This document shows positions 1-8,291 of a DNA stretch of 15,005 nucleotides, one piece after another (position 1 is the first letter of the stretch; every line of letters begins with the position of its first letter). The position numbers were made by a program, and so were the translations under genes. The notes beneath the pieces were generated by a model. The model was given only the letters and a program-made list of their open reading frames with translations, ran no database searches and was not told the origin of the DNA. This DNA is from an uncultured Kiritimatiellota bacterium (GTDB taxonomy: Bacteria; Verrucomicrobiota; Kiritimatiellia; RFP12; UBA1067), in NCBI GenBank assembly GCA_934654805.1, contig CAKUGW010000078.1, positions 1 to 15,005 on the forward strand, in the 5' to 3' direction.

Positions 1-1002
1 TTCGCGTCCGCGCGCCCGTCGGAGCTGCGCGCCATCCTCCTGCATCTCGGCCGCAACATGTGGTGCGACTGGGCGGCGGACGGCGAGCCGAGCGGGCTTC
101 AGGGCAAGCGCGTCGCGCAGACGCGCCTGCTGTGCCGGACGGACTTCTGGCGTGCGGCGACGGACCATGCGGCGGCGCGCGGGCTCAACTGCGTCGTCGT
201 CGACCTCGGCGAGGGCGTCGTCTTCCCGAGCCACCCCGAACTGGCGGTGGCCGGCTCCTGGACGGCCGACGAGATGCGCGCCGAAGTCCGGCGGCTCCGC
301 GCGGCGGGGCTGGAGGCGGTTCCGAAGCTCAACTTCTCGACGACGCACAATGGCTGGCTCAAGGGCTACCGCCGCCGCATCTCGACGCCGGAGTACTACG
401 CGCTCTGCCGCGACCTCGTGCGCGACGCGGCGGAGATCTTCGAGCGTCCGCGCTTCTTCCACATCGGCTACGACGAGGAGTCCGCCGAGCTGCAGAAGGC
501 CTGCACGTTCGAGTTCCGCGTGGCGCGCGCGGGCGAGCTCTGGTGGAACGACTTCCTGCGGCTCGTGCGGGACGTCGAGGACGCCGGCATGCGGGCCTGG
601 ATGTGGAGCGACTTCGGCTGGAATCATCGGGAATTCGTGACGCGCTGCCCCAAGAGCGTCCTCCAGTCGAACTGGTACTACGACGAGAACCTGAAGGGGT
701 TTGACCTCGACCTCTCGGCGGCGGACGGGGACGGCCGACGCCTGGGCCTCTTCGTTGAGCTGGACAGGGCCGGCTTCGAGCAGGTTCCCTGCGGGTCGAA
801 CTGGATGAGCCAGCCGCGCGTCGCGAAGAAAGCCTCCGCCGACCCCGTGATGGGCGAACTCGTCCGCTTCTGCCGCCGCCACGTCTCCGCCGCGCGCCTG
901 AAGGGCTTCATGATGGCCCCGTGGGACCATCTCGACACGCCGGAGGGGCGTGACTTCAACCTACGCGGCATCGACCTCCTGGCCGACGCCCTCCAGTCCT
1001 GA
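1..1002 (+). CDS. GH20-like TIM-barrel protein, 5' end outside the window
   Basis: The reading frame is open to the first base of the window, so the ATG at 58 is probably internal and the N-terminus, including any export signal, is missing. The visible part resembles the catalytic barrel of beta-N-acetylhexosaminidase-like (GH20-like) proteins. At 460-477 it encodes H-I-G-Y-D-E, close to the GH20 H-x-G-G-D-E motif whose D-E pair drives substrate-assisted catalysis. Further along are W-x-W-S-D-F (about 600-615), a Q-S-N-W-Y-Y strand (about 664-681) and A-P-W-D-H-L near the end, all typical of aromatic-lined barrel ends. The Gly-to-Tyr change in the motif and the divergence elsewhere mean the substrate cannot be named. 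It is the first visible gene of a run of five; the next gene starts 23 bp downstream with its own ribosome binding site. The family call is moderately sure, the enzymatic activity less so. Confidence 0.7.
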   Translation, partial: FASARPSELRAILLHLGRNMWCDWAADGEPSGLQGKRVAQTRLLCRTDFWRAATDHAAARGLNCVVVDLGEGVVFPSHPELAVAGSWTADEMRAEVRRLRAAGLEAVPKLNFSTTHNGWLKGYRRRISTPEYYALCRDLVRDAAEIFERPRFFHIGYDEESAELQKACTFEFRVARAGELWWNDFLRLVRDVEDAGMRAWMWSDFGWNHREFVTRCPKSVLQSNWYYDENLKGFDLDLSAADGDGRRLGLFVELDRAGFEQVPCGSNWMSQPRVAKKASADPVMGELVRFCRRHVSAARLKGFMMAPWDHLDTPEGRDFNLRGIDLLADALQS

Positions 1003-1025
1003 ACAACGAAATGAGGAGAAACGAC

Positions 1026-2603
1026 ATGAACACGAAAATCCTTGGAATGTGTCTTGCGAGTGCGCTGTGCGCCGCGCGGGTTCCGACGGGCCGAGCCGCC
1101 GAGACGGTTGCGCACTTCCCCCTGGACGCCGATGCCCGTTCGGTTGTCTTTGCGGATCGGAACGCGGATTCGGTCGTGACGCATCTGGAGCCTGGCTACG
1201 CCGCCGAGATTGCGTACGATTCCGACGTCAAGGCGAAGACGGTCTGCGATCGGTTCGGGAATCCGCTCTCGGAGAATGCGGGCTGCCTCCGGCTGGCCTA
1301 CGCGCGTCTGGCGATTGACCTGAACCGCTTTCCCCTGTCGAATGACGTCGAGACGGTGACGATCGAGCTGTTCGTCAAGGGCGAGGGGCTGGGGGCTTAT
1401 TTCCCGTTCTTTGCGCTCGCGCCGCTGGACGAGGCCGAATTGGAGCAGAACGCCGCCTTGCAGACGCCGCAGGTCAAAGTCGAGCCCAGCGGCGACGGAA
1501 AGGTGCTGGCGTATGTCCGGGCTGAGTCGGCGTCGGGCCAGGAGGTCTTTGCGAACGGAGACGCGCTTCTGGACGGCGCATGGCATCACGTGGCCATCGT
1601 CCTCCGCCCGAACGGACAGGGCGGCACGACGGCCCTGTGGTATCGGGACTATCGCCTGATCCAGTCGCATGACCACGCGGCGAAGTGGACGGGCGGCGCC
1701 GGACTCGACGGCCGTGACCCGCTTCGGCTTGTCCTGGGCAGCCGGCGCGGCATCGTCTGCATCGACGAGATTCGGATCACGGTGGGGGAACTGGAGCCGG
1801 ACGCCTGGCTGCGGCAGTATGCGGCGGCGGCGCCGGTCGACGGCGAGACGCTGCTCTACCTGCCGTTTGACGGCGACTGCCAGTCGCTGGTGCACGAGGC
1901 GGACAATGCGAACGCGACGTGGAGCGGCGGCACGGCGGTCTTTGCGGACGACATCGGCAAGCGCAAGGCGTTGCGGGACGGCAATCGGACGTTCGTCCGT
2001 TCGCCGAACCTGTCGAGCCTCTCCTGCGACAAGACGCGATACTACTGGACGCCGACCTATTGGGCGTTCCAGTCGAACGTCTGCACCTCGGCGACAATCG
2101 AGTTCTTCTACAAGGGGTCGGCGAATCCGGCGGAGGTGGCGGACGCCAACTCTGTCTTTCGGATCGGCAACGGCGTGACCTCGGGACGCTTCATGCTGAT
2201 GTCCTATTCCGCCGCCGCGCAAGGCTTTGACCACCGCGCCTATCTGAGCGTGCGCGACCGGACGGGCGTGAACGACGGCGAGCATGCCGCAAGCGTCGTC
2301 TGCGGGCCGGATGGCGTCATGTGCGACGGCAAGTGGCATCATGTCGCCCTGACGACCGAGACGACGGAGGATGGCGCAAAGGGCCTCGTCAGGATCTACT
2401 TCGACTACACGCTCGTGAAGGAGGCGACGCTGGCGGAGCCTTGGTGCGCGATTGATCCGGGCCTTGTCGGCGACAGCTTCAACCTCGGCTCGCTGTCCGG
2501 CGTCTGCAGCCTGGACGAGCTGCGCATCACGAAGGGCGCGCTGCCGCCGGAGAAGTTCCTGCGTCGGTTCTCGACGGACGGCGCCCTGCTGATCATCCGC
2601 TGA
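1026..2603 (+). CDS. Secreted protein with two LamG/concanavalin A-like domains
   Basis: The start at 1026 is chosen because AGGAG lies at 1014-1018, seven bases upstream; the in-frame ATG at 1011 overlaps that site. The 525-aa product begins with a signal peptide, with a hydrophobic stretch at residues 5-17 and likely cleavage after G-R-A-A at 22-25. It then carries two LamG-type beta-sandwich domains, at about residues 28-255 and 275-505. Each opens with a [HYL]-x-P-[LF]-D/G strand (H30-F-P-L-D; Y278-L-P-F-D-G) and contains the hallmark D-G-x-W-H-H-V-A (183-190 and 434-441). Each closes with an I/L-D-E-[IL]-R-I-T strand (247-252; 497-502). LamG domains usually bind carbohydrate or protein and are not themselves catalytic; no other domain is visible. 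Its position between a GH20-like gene and two further secreted proteins suggests a glycan-binding or surface role. Domain identity is firm, function is inferred. Confidence 0.8.
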   Translation: MNTKILGMCLASALCAARVPTGRAAETVAHFPLDADARSVVFADRNADSVVTHLEPGYAAEIAYDSDVKAKTVCDRFGNPLSENAGCLRLAYARLAIDLNRFPLSNDVETVTIELFVKGEGLGAYFPFFALAPLDEAELEQNAALQTPQVKVEPSGDGKVLAYVRAESASGQEVFANGDALLDGAWHHVAIVLRPNGQGGTTALWYRDYRLIQSHDHAAKWTGGAGLDGRDPLRLVLGSRRGIVCIDEIRITVGELEPDAWLRQYAAAAPVDGETLLYLPFDGDCQSLVHEADNANATWSGGTAVFADDIGKRKALRDGNRTFVRSPNLSSLSCDKTRYYWTPTYWAFQSNVCTSATIEFFYKGSANPAEVADANSVFRIGNGVTSGRFMLMSYSAAAQGFDHRAYLSVRDRTGVNDGEHAASVVCGPDGVMCDGKWHHVALTTETTEDGAKGLVRIYFDYTLVKEATLAEPWCAIDPGLVGDSFNLGSLSGVCSLDELRITKGALPPEKFLRRFSTDGALLIIR

Positions 2604-2626
2604 TTTTGACGAAAGGAAGAAAATTC

Positions 2627-4207
2627 ATGACGAAGATGGCGAAAAGAATGCGCGTGACGGCTGTGGCCGTCGGGCTGACGTCGGCGGCGCTGACGGCGCG
2701 GGCGGTCGAGAAGAAGTACGTGGCGTTCGGCTGGGAGATGGGCGGCATGTCGCCGGACGTCCTCCTCAAGCACGCGGACGCGTTCGACAAGACGCCGCTG
2801 GACGGCATCGGCCTCTACGTGACGGCGCCGAAGCCCTATGACTGGCGCATGGGCTACAACCACGTCTTCGACGGCCCGGCCTGGGAAAAGGAAGCATTCG
2901 CCGACTACATCCCGAAGTTCCGCGCCGCGTTCAGGCACAGGTCGCTCCGCCACAGCTTCCTGCGGGCGCTCAGCGCGCCGCGTACGCACACGGCCTGGAA
3001 CGACGACGCCACCTGGGGCAAGGTCGCCCAGAGCATGGCCGTCGCCGGCTGGCTCGCGAAGGAAAGCGGCTTTGTCGGCATCTGCCTCGACCTGGAAGAC
3101 TATTACGCGACGCGCCAGTTCTTCTGGAGAGAGGCGGACGGCGCTTATGCGGAGACGATGCGCTTGGCGCGGCAGCGCGGCCGCGAACTCCTGAAGCCGA
3201 TCTTCGAAGCATTCCCGGACGTGAAGCTCATCTCCTTCTGGATGTTCTCGAACCTGCCGAACGGGTATGCGCAGGCGGCGAACCCCGTCGCCGCGATGGC
3301 CGATCGCGGCGACCTCTGGCCCGCCTTCCTGAACGGCGTCCTCGACGTGATGCCGCCGACGGCGACGTTCATCGACGGCGACGAGAACGCCTACGACTAC
3401 GAGGCGGCGCGCGGCGCGTTCTGGCAGGCGAGCGTCGAGCAGCGCGACACGCTCATCTCGCTTGTCGCGTCCGAGAACCGCGCGAAGTACCGCGCCCAGC
3501 TGAGCGTCTCGTTCGGACAGTACCTGGAGATGTACACGAACCCGGTGGGGCACCACCATTCCTTCGGCCCGCTGGCGGGCTCGCGCCTCAGGCACTTCGT
3601 GCAGAACCTCGACCAGGCGACGTTCGCCGCGAGCGAGTACGTGTGGTTCTGGGGCGAGGCGAACTGCTGGATCCCGTGGGGGCCCGAGCGCGAGCTTCCG
3701 GAGCCGACGTCGCGCGTCACGTACGAGGAGCGCCTGCCGGGCCTCATGCGGCTTCTCCAGTGCCTCAAGTGCCGCACGCGCCTTCCCGACGGCCTCACGG
3801 AGAACCTCGCGACAGGATCGAACCTCGGCGGGTGGAACGACGGCAAGGTGAAGGGGACGCTTGTGCGCGAAGGAGCGGAATGGATCGGCAGGGGCGTGGA
3901 GAACGGCGGCTTCACCGTCCGTCTCGAAAACGTGCAGCCCGGCGACGTCTACGGCATCCGCTTCCGCGTGCGCGGCAAGGGCTGGGCCCCGGGCGTCAGC
4001 TGGAAGCACGAGGACAGGTGGATTCGCCCGAGCGTCGACCTCGGCACGCGCCCGGAGAAGGATTCGGACGGACGCTTCTGCGAGGAGATTGTCGTCATCC
4101 CGCCGAACGTCGACACGTTCGTCCTGGCGCTGGGCTTCAGCCGCCAGGCGGCCGAGGACGAGGCGCGCTACGGGGACGTTGCGGTCTACAGGATCGGCGT
4201 TGACTGA
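2627..4207 (+). CDS. Unrecognised secreted barrel-like protein with C-terminal beta-sandwich
   Basis: I do not recognise this family with certainty. The ATG at 2627 is preferred over the in-frame TTG at 2606 because AGGA at 2614-2617 is correctly spaced and the resulting 526-aa protein starts with a basic, then hydrophobic signal peptide (residues 1-26, ending A-R-A). Residues 30-380 alternate strand-like and helix-like segments as in a TIM barrel: D59-G-I-G-L-Y, G151-I-C-L-D-L-E-D, K200-L-I-S-F-W, T247-F-I-D-G-D-E, Y338-V-W-F-W-G-E-A. Acidic residues at predicted strand ends (D155, E157, D158, E253, E344) and many tryptophans suggest a glycoside hydrolase. Residues about 395-526 look like a beta-sandwich accessory domain. 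It lies 23 bp after the LamG gene and 16 bp before the alpha-galactosidase, supporting a saccharide-related job. The enzymatic role is an inference; a non-catalytic binding protein is possible. Confidence 0.65.
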   Translation: MTKMAKRMRVTAVAVGLTSAALTARAVEKKYVAFGWEMGGMSPDVLLKHADAFDKTPLDGIGLYVTAPKPYDWRMGYNHVFDGPAWEKEAFADYIPKFRAAFRHRSLRHSFLRALSAPRTHTAWNDDATWGKVAQSMAVAGWLAKESGFVGICLDLEDYYATRQFFWREADGAYAETMRLARQRGRELLKPIFEAFPDVKLISFWMFSNLPNGYAQAANPVAAMADRGDLWPAFLNGVLDVMPPTATFIDGDENAYDYEAARGAFWQASVEQRDTLISLVASENRAKYRAQLSVSFGQYLEMYTNPVGHHHSFGPLAGSRLRHFVQNLDQATFAASEYVWFWGEANCWIPWGPERELPEPTSRVTYEERLPGLMRLLQCLKCRTRLPDGLTENLATGSNLGGWNDGKVKGTLVREGAEWIGRGVENGGFTVRLENVQPGDVYGIRFRVRGKGWAPGVSWKHEDRWIRPSVDLGTRPEKDSDGRFCEEIVVIPPNVDTFVLALGFSRQAAEDEARYGDVAVYRIGVD

Positions 4208-4223
4208 ACGAGGGCGGTGCCGT

Positions 4224-5996
4224 ATGATGACTGTGCTGTTGGCGGCTACGGCCGCGCTGTCGTGTCCCGTGCCGAACGGGTGGACGCTTGACAAGGCCGA
4301 GCGGGATGTCGCGCCGGGCGTGACCGAGGTCACGGTGCGTCTGACGTCTCCCACGAATGCGGTCCCGCCGCGCTTCACGCTTGACTTCGACCGGTCGGGC
4401 GCGCGGGCCGACCACGTCTGGAGTCCGTATGACGAGCGCTACGCGCTGTGGCCGAAGGAGTGGGGCGCGCGTCCGCTCGCGTCGGAGCTGGCCTTTCGCG
4501 CGCCGGTCGCGGCCGCCTTCGCGGAGGACGGCTCGAACACGCTCGCGGTCGCCTGCTCGGAGGCGTTCCGCAAGGTCGAGTACGGCCTGACGATTGGCGC
4601 GAGCGACTGCCGGCTCTACGGCAGCTTCGCCTTTTTCTCGAAGCCGGAGCCGATGCGCCGCGACTATGCCGTGACGGTGCGGCTTGACGCCCGCCGCGTG
4701 CCCTGGTCGGAGGCCGTCCGCGCGGCGGCCGACTGGGTGGCCGAGGCGGCGCGTCTTGAGGCGGCGTACGTCCCGGAGGCGGCGTACGACCCGGTCTACT
4801 CGACGTGGTACGCCTACTGGCAGGACGTGCGGGCCGACGAGCTGGAGCGCGACATCGCCATCGGCGCCGCGCTCGGCATGCGCACGGCGATCCTGGACGA
4901 CGGCTGGCAGAAGGAGAAGTCGGTCTCGACCTATTCGGCGACGGGCGACTGGTTGCCGGTCGCGAAGCGCTTCCCGGACATGCGCGCGCATGTCGCGAAG
5001 GTCCATTCCCTCGGCATGCGCTATCTCCTGTGGATGTCGGTTCCCTTTGTCGGCATCGAGTCGCAGGCGTGGAGCCGCTTCAAGGACAAGTTCCTGAACC
5101 GTCCGGGGACGGGGGCCGGGGCCGTCGGCATTCTCGACCCGCGCTTCCCCGAGGTGCGCGCGTACCTGATCGCCACGTACGAGCGCGCCGTCCGCGACTG
5201 GGGCTTCGACGGGCTCAAGCTCGACTTCATCGACAACTTCAAGACGCCCGAGAAGGACCCGGCCGAGGAAGACGGCTACGCCGGGCGCGACATCCGCTTC
5301 CTGCCGGAGGCGGTCGACGTGCTCATGAAGGACGTGCTCGCCCGCCTGAAGGCGATTCGCCCCGACGTCCTCATCGAGTTCCGCCAGCACTACATGGGGC
5401 CGGCCATCCGTCAGTACGGCAACATGATCCGCGCGCTTGACTGCCCGGGCGAGTCGTCGAAGATCCGCAAGCTCGTCGCCGACCTCCGCCTCACGTCCGG
5501 CAAGACGTCCGTTCATTCTGACATGCTCGTCTGGAGCCCGGACGAGACGCCTGAACGCGCGGCCAAGCCGATCCTGAACGCGCTGTTCGCGACCGTCCAG
5601 TATTCAATGGTCCTGAACCGCCTGCCGGAGAGCCACAAGGCGGTCATCCGCCATTGGCTGGCGTTTTCCCAGGCGCATCGCGAGACGCTTCTCAAGAGCG
5701 AGTTCCGCCCGCACCGGCCCGAGAACCAGTATCCGCTTCTTGAGGCCGAGTCGGCGGGCGAGCGCATTCTCGCCGTCTATGCCGTCGGGACGGTCGCGCC
5801 GGCCGAGGGGGCGAAGCGGACGTATGTCATCAACGCGGCGGAGGGCGGACGCGTCGTCGTCTCGTGCGACCGGGCGCGCCGCGCGGACGTCTACGACACG
5901 TTCGGGCGCCTCGTGGCCCAGGGCGTGCCGGTGCCTGCGGGCTGCACGGCGCTGGCAGTCCCGCCGTCGGGCTACGCCTGCCTGACGTGCGAGTGA
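4224..5996 (+). CDS. Alpha-galactosidase-like glycoside hydrolase (GH36/melibiase type)
   Basis: The frame is open much further upstream, but ATG 4224 follows the previous stop by 16 bp and has GAGGG at 4210-4214, so the earlier in-frame codons are an artefact of overlap. The 590-aa product has an N-terminal beta domain (about 20-165), a TIM barrel (about 185-490) and a C-terminal beta domain (about 505-590), the usual GH36/clan-D order. Barrel signatures are W195-Y-A-Y-W, I223-L-D-D-G-W-Q (substrate-binding Asp pair) and G330-L-K-L-D-F, in which D334 matches the clan-D nucleophile in K-x-D. D406 in D-C-P-G-E-S is the likely acid/base. Clan-D retaining enzymes hydrolyse alpha-galactosides or related alpha-glycosides. 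The N-terminus (residues 2-14) is hydrophobic but lacks basic residues, so secretion is less certain than for its neighbours. Family assignment is strong, the exact sugar specificity is not settled. Confidence 0.82.
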   Translation: MMTVLLAATAALSCPVPNGWTLDKAERDVAPGVTEVTVRLTSPTNAVPPRFTLDFDRSGARADHVWSPYDERYALWPKEWGARPLASELAFRAPVAAAFAEDGSNTLAVACSEAFRKVEYGLTIGASDCRLYGSFAFFSKPEPMRRDYAVTVRLDARRVPWSEAVRAAADWVAEAARLEAAYVPEAAYDPVYSTWYAYWQDVRADELERDIAIGAALGMRTAILDDGWQKEKSVSTYSATGDWLPVAKRFPDMRAHVAKVHSLGMRYLLWMSVPFVGIESQAWSRFKDKFLNRPGTGAGAVGILDPRFPEVRAYLIATYERAVRDWGFDGLKLDFIDNFKTPEKDPAEEDGYAGRDIRFLPEAVDVLMKDVLARLKAIRPDVLIEFRQHYMGPAIRQYGNMIRALDCPGESSKIRKLVADLRLTSGKTSVHSDMLVWSPDETPERAAKPILNALFATVQYSMVLNRLPESHKAVIRHWLAFSQAHRETLLKSEFRPHRPENQYPLLEAESAGERILAVYAVGTVAPAEGAKRTYVINAAEGGRVVVSCDRARRADVYDTFGRLVAQGVPVPAGCTALAVPPSGYACLTCE

Positions 5997-6028
5997 GCGC
6001 CTGGAGGCAAGACGGGAGAGGACATTCC

Positions 6029-7438
6029 ATGCATCTGACGAAGCGCGATTTCCTGAAGAAGCTCGGCCTTGCGTCGGCGGCCCTGGCGACCGGCCGCGCG
6101 CGGGGCGACGGGGCGGCGCACGAGCCGCTGCCGCCGGGCGAGTACATCGCCGACCCGTACTATTCCACCTGCCGGTACATCCGCGACATCCCGAAGTTCC
6201 CGGTGGACGTGCCGAGCGCGTTCCTGAAGGACGGCAGGGTCGTCCAGCCGGCGCGCGAGCTGACGGTCTTCCGCCGGGCGGACGTCGTGGTCGTCGGCGG
6301 CGGCCCCGCCGGGTTCGCCGCGGCGCTCGCGAGCGCGCGGACGGGCGCGAAGACGGTCCTCGTCGAGCGCTACGGCTCGCTGGGCGGGCTCTTCACGAAC
6401 GGGCTCGTGCTCATCCTCATCGGGACGGCCGAGGGGACGCGCGGCGGGGAGCAGCGCCTCGTCACGAAGGGCATCTGCGGCGAGTTCATGGACCGGTGCG
6501 CGGCGATGGGCAAGTGGGCCGTCCGCACGGACCGCCACCACGGGCCCTACCAGCCGACGGTCGACCCGGAGGCGGCGAAGGTGCTGATGGATCGGATGGC
6601 GCGCGCGGAGGGGAACCTGGAGGTCGTCTTCCACTGCTGGGGGGTGGACGTCGTGCAGGACGGCTCCGCCGTGAAGGGCGTCGTCTTCGAGTCGAAGCAG
6701 GGGCGCGAGGCGATCCTCGCCGAGCGCGTCGTCGACTGCACGGGCGACGGCGACGTCGCCTTCCAGGCGGGGGCGGACTTCCGGCAGGTCACGCACAACG
6801 TGGGCTTCGTCTACCGGCTCGGGAACGTCGGCCGGGCGAAGGGGCGGGAGCTGACGAGCCCGGCGGCGGACGGCTTCCCGAAGGTCCCGAACGAGCCGGT
6901 GCCGGGCGCGTTCTGGAAGAACAGCCTGGGGCCCCAGGCGAACGGGTGTTCGGTCGAGGACCTGACGCGGGCCGAGTTCGGTCACCGCGAGGAGATGTGG
7001 CGGCTCGTCGAGCGGATGCGCGCGACGCCGGGCTTCGAGGAGACGTACGTCATGAACTCCTGCTCGCAGGTGGGCGTGCGGGCGACGCGGCTCGTCCGGA
7101 CGGACCACACGCTCGCGATGGCCGAGACGGACGCGCACACGGCGTTCGACGACGCGATCGGGATGAGCGGCGACGACACGTTCACGCGCGGGGCGTTCCA
7201 GATCCCGTACCGGACGCTGTTGCCGTCGGGCGTCGAGAACCTGCTCGTCGCGGGGCGGGCGATCGGGGTCGCGCCGGACGTGATCGACCGCGCACGGCTG
7301 ATCCCGGTGTGCATGGTGACGGGCGAGGCGGCGGGGACGGCGGCGGCGCTCTCGGTTCGCGCGGGCGTGACGCCGCGCGCGCTCGACGTCTCCGCGCTGC
7401 GCCGGACGCTCGCGGCGAACGGCGCCTGCCTCGCCTGA
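6029..7438 (+). CDS. FAD-dependent oxidoreductase (PF12831 type) with Tat-like leader
   Basis: ATG 6029 follows a GGGAGAGGA purine tract at 6014-6022. The 469-aa product starts T-K-R-D-F-L-K-K followed by a short hydrophobic stretch, resembling a Tat leader but with Lys-Arg instead of Arg-Arg. The Rossmann FAD-binding motif is V-V-V-G90-G-G-P-A-G95, and E113 at the end of the second strand is expected to bind the adenosine ribose. Downstream signatures of the PF12831 FAD-oxidoreductase family are G-S-L-G-G-L-F-T-N, V-D-C-T-G-D-G-D, P-Y-R-T-L-L-P and L-L-V-A-G-R-A-I-G. Family members oxidise or rearrange a range of substrates, and many lie in polysaccharide loci of Planctomycetes and Lentisphaerae, but few have known chemistry. 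It is last in the five-gene run, 32 bp after the alpha-galactosidase, so it may process a released sugar or modify the glycan. The family is secure, the substrate unknown. Confidence 0.85.
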   Translation: MHLTKRDFLKKLGLASAALATGRARGDGAAHEPLPPGEYIADPYYSTCRYIRDIPKFPVDVPSAFLKDGRVVQPARELTVFRRADVVVVGGGPAGFAAALASARTGAKTVLVERYGSLGGLFTNGLVLILIGTAEGTRGGEQRLVTKGICGEFMDRCAAMGKWAVRTDRHHGPYQPTVDPEAAKVLMDRMARAEGNLEVVFHCWGVDVVQDGSAVKGVVFESKQGREAILAERVVDCTGDGDVAFQAGADFRQVTHNVGFVYRLGNVGRAKGRELTSPAADGFPKVPNEPVPGAFWKNSLGPQANGCSVEDLTRAEFGHREEMWRLVERMRATPGFEETYVMNSCSQVGVRATRLVRTDHTLAMAETDAHTAFDDAIGMSGDDTFTRGAFQIPYRTLLPSGVENLLVAGRAIGVAPDVIDRARLIPVCMVTGEAAGTAAALSVRAGVTPRALDVSALRRTLAANGACLA

Positions 7439-7663
7439 GCGGCGCGCCGACGGCTCGTGGCGCGCGGCGGCCGTGGCTTCGTTCCATCCGATCAGGGCTT
7501 TCGCACGTGCGCCGCCGACCGAGGCTCCGACACGCCGAATGGGCGCGTACCGCTTGATTCCGGGAGCCCGTTCCACATAGGCGGGTTGTTTGCAAAACTC
7601 TACTCTAACTCATCTTGTGTTGCGCATTAAACCGCAATTTCCGTGACCTGTCAATGGCCGTCG

Positions 7664-8284
7664 TCAGTCCTTCAGCAGATGCTTGCGGAAGGCGATGGAG
7701 ACGGCTTCGGCGCGGTTTGCGGCGCCGAGCTTCGACAGGATGGCGTTGAGATGGACCTTGACGCCGTTTGTCGTCAGGCCGAACTGAAGGGCGATGTCGG
7801 CATTGGTCAGGCCGCGCGAGATGGACTGCAGGATGCTCGACTGCCGTGCCGTCAGCGTCGGCGGATTCGGATCGTTGGCGATCATGTGTCGGATGTCCGG
7901 CGAGAGGTACTGGTCACCGCGCGCAACGGTTCGGACGGCTTCGATGAGGTCGGCTTCGGTGCTGTCCTTCAGGACGGCACCTGTCGCGCCGGCGTTCAGG
8001 GCGTAAACCAGGTCAGCCGAGGTTCCGAAAGAAGTGAGAATCAGGACGTTCGTCGCCGGACATTCCTCCGCAATCCGGCGGGTCGTCTCGACGCCGTCCA
8101 TCTCCGGCATGACGAGATCCATGATGACGACGTCAGGCCGGAGGCTTCGGACGAGAGGAAGCGCCTCGACGCCGTTTCGCGCCTGTCCGGCGACGGCGAA
8201 GCCATCGACCTGTTCGAGGATGGCGGCGAGTCCGTGCCGCAGCAGGACGTGATCGTCGACGAGGAGCAGTCTGATGTCGTTCAT
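7664..8284 (-). CDS. NarL/FixJ-type response regulator
   Basis: The 206-aa protein has an N-terminal receiver domain (residues 3-120) and a C-terminal LuxR-type helix-turn-helix (about 140-200). Receiver landmarks are the acidic pair D10-D11, phosphoacceptor D56 in V-V-I-M-D-L-V-M-P, the T84/S85 switch position and K106 in A-V-L-K-D. The HTH carries L-T-A-R-Q and G-L-T-N-A-D-I-A with a V-K-V-H-L recognition helix, as in NarL-like regulators. It begins 7 bp after the stop codon of the sensor kinase. No clear Shine-Dalgarno sequence lies in front of its ATG, so translation is probably coupled to the kinase. It is expected to be phosphorylated by that kinase and to control transcription; the targets are not visible. 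Lying convergent to the saccharide operon does not prove that it controls that operon. Confidence 0.95.
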   Translation of the reverse strand: MNDIRLLLVDDHVLLRHGLAAILEQVDGFAVAGQARNGVEALPLVRSLRPDVVIMDLVMPEMDGVETTRRIAEECPATNVLILTSFGTSADLVYALNAGATGAVLKDSTEADLIEAVRTVARGDQYLSPDIRHMIANDPNPPTLTARQSSILQSISRGLTNADIALQFGLTTNGVKVHLNAILSKLGAANRAEAVSIAFRKHLLKD

Positions 8285-8291
8285 GTCGGTT

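Noticed and set aside
678..2342. 554-codon open frame on the minus strand opposite the LamG gene
   Set aside because: It overlaps two well-supported genes and shows only an Arg-rich, low-complexity product.
3861..4223. 5' extension of the alpha-galactosidase frame into the preceding gene
   Set aside because: The extension overlaps the C-terminal domain of the upstream gene and encodes a Ser/Arg/Ala-rich stretch; ATG 4224 has a ribosome binding site and follows the upstream stop directly.
2405..4378. 657-codon open frame on the minus strand opposite the barrel-like gene
   Set aside because: It is antisense to a gene with a ribosome binding site and signal peptide, has a low-complexity Arg/Ala/Val-rich product and no recognisable domain; it arises from the GC-rich third positions of the real gene.
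5972..7576. 534-codon open frame on the minus strand opposite the FAD oxidoreductase
   Set aside because: The product is Arg/Ala/Asp-rich with no motif, and the sense strand encodes a complete Rossmann-fold enzyme.
7439..7663. Possible terminator between the converging oxidoreductase and response regulator genes
   Set aside because: Only a 7-bp GGCGGC-type pairing with a loop of about 40 bases could be found and there is no T-run, so no terminator is supported.
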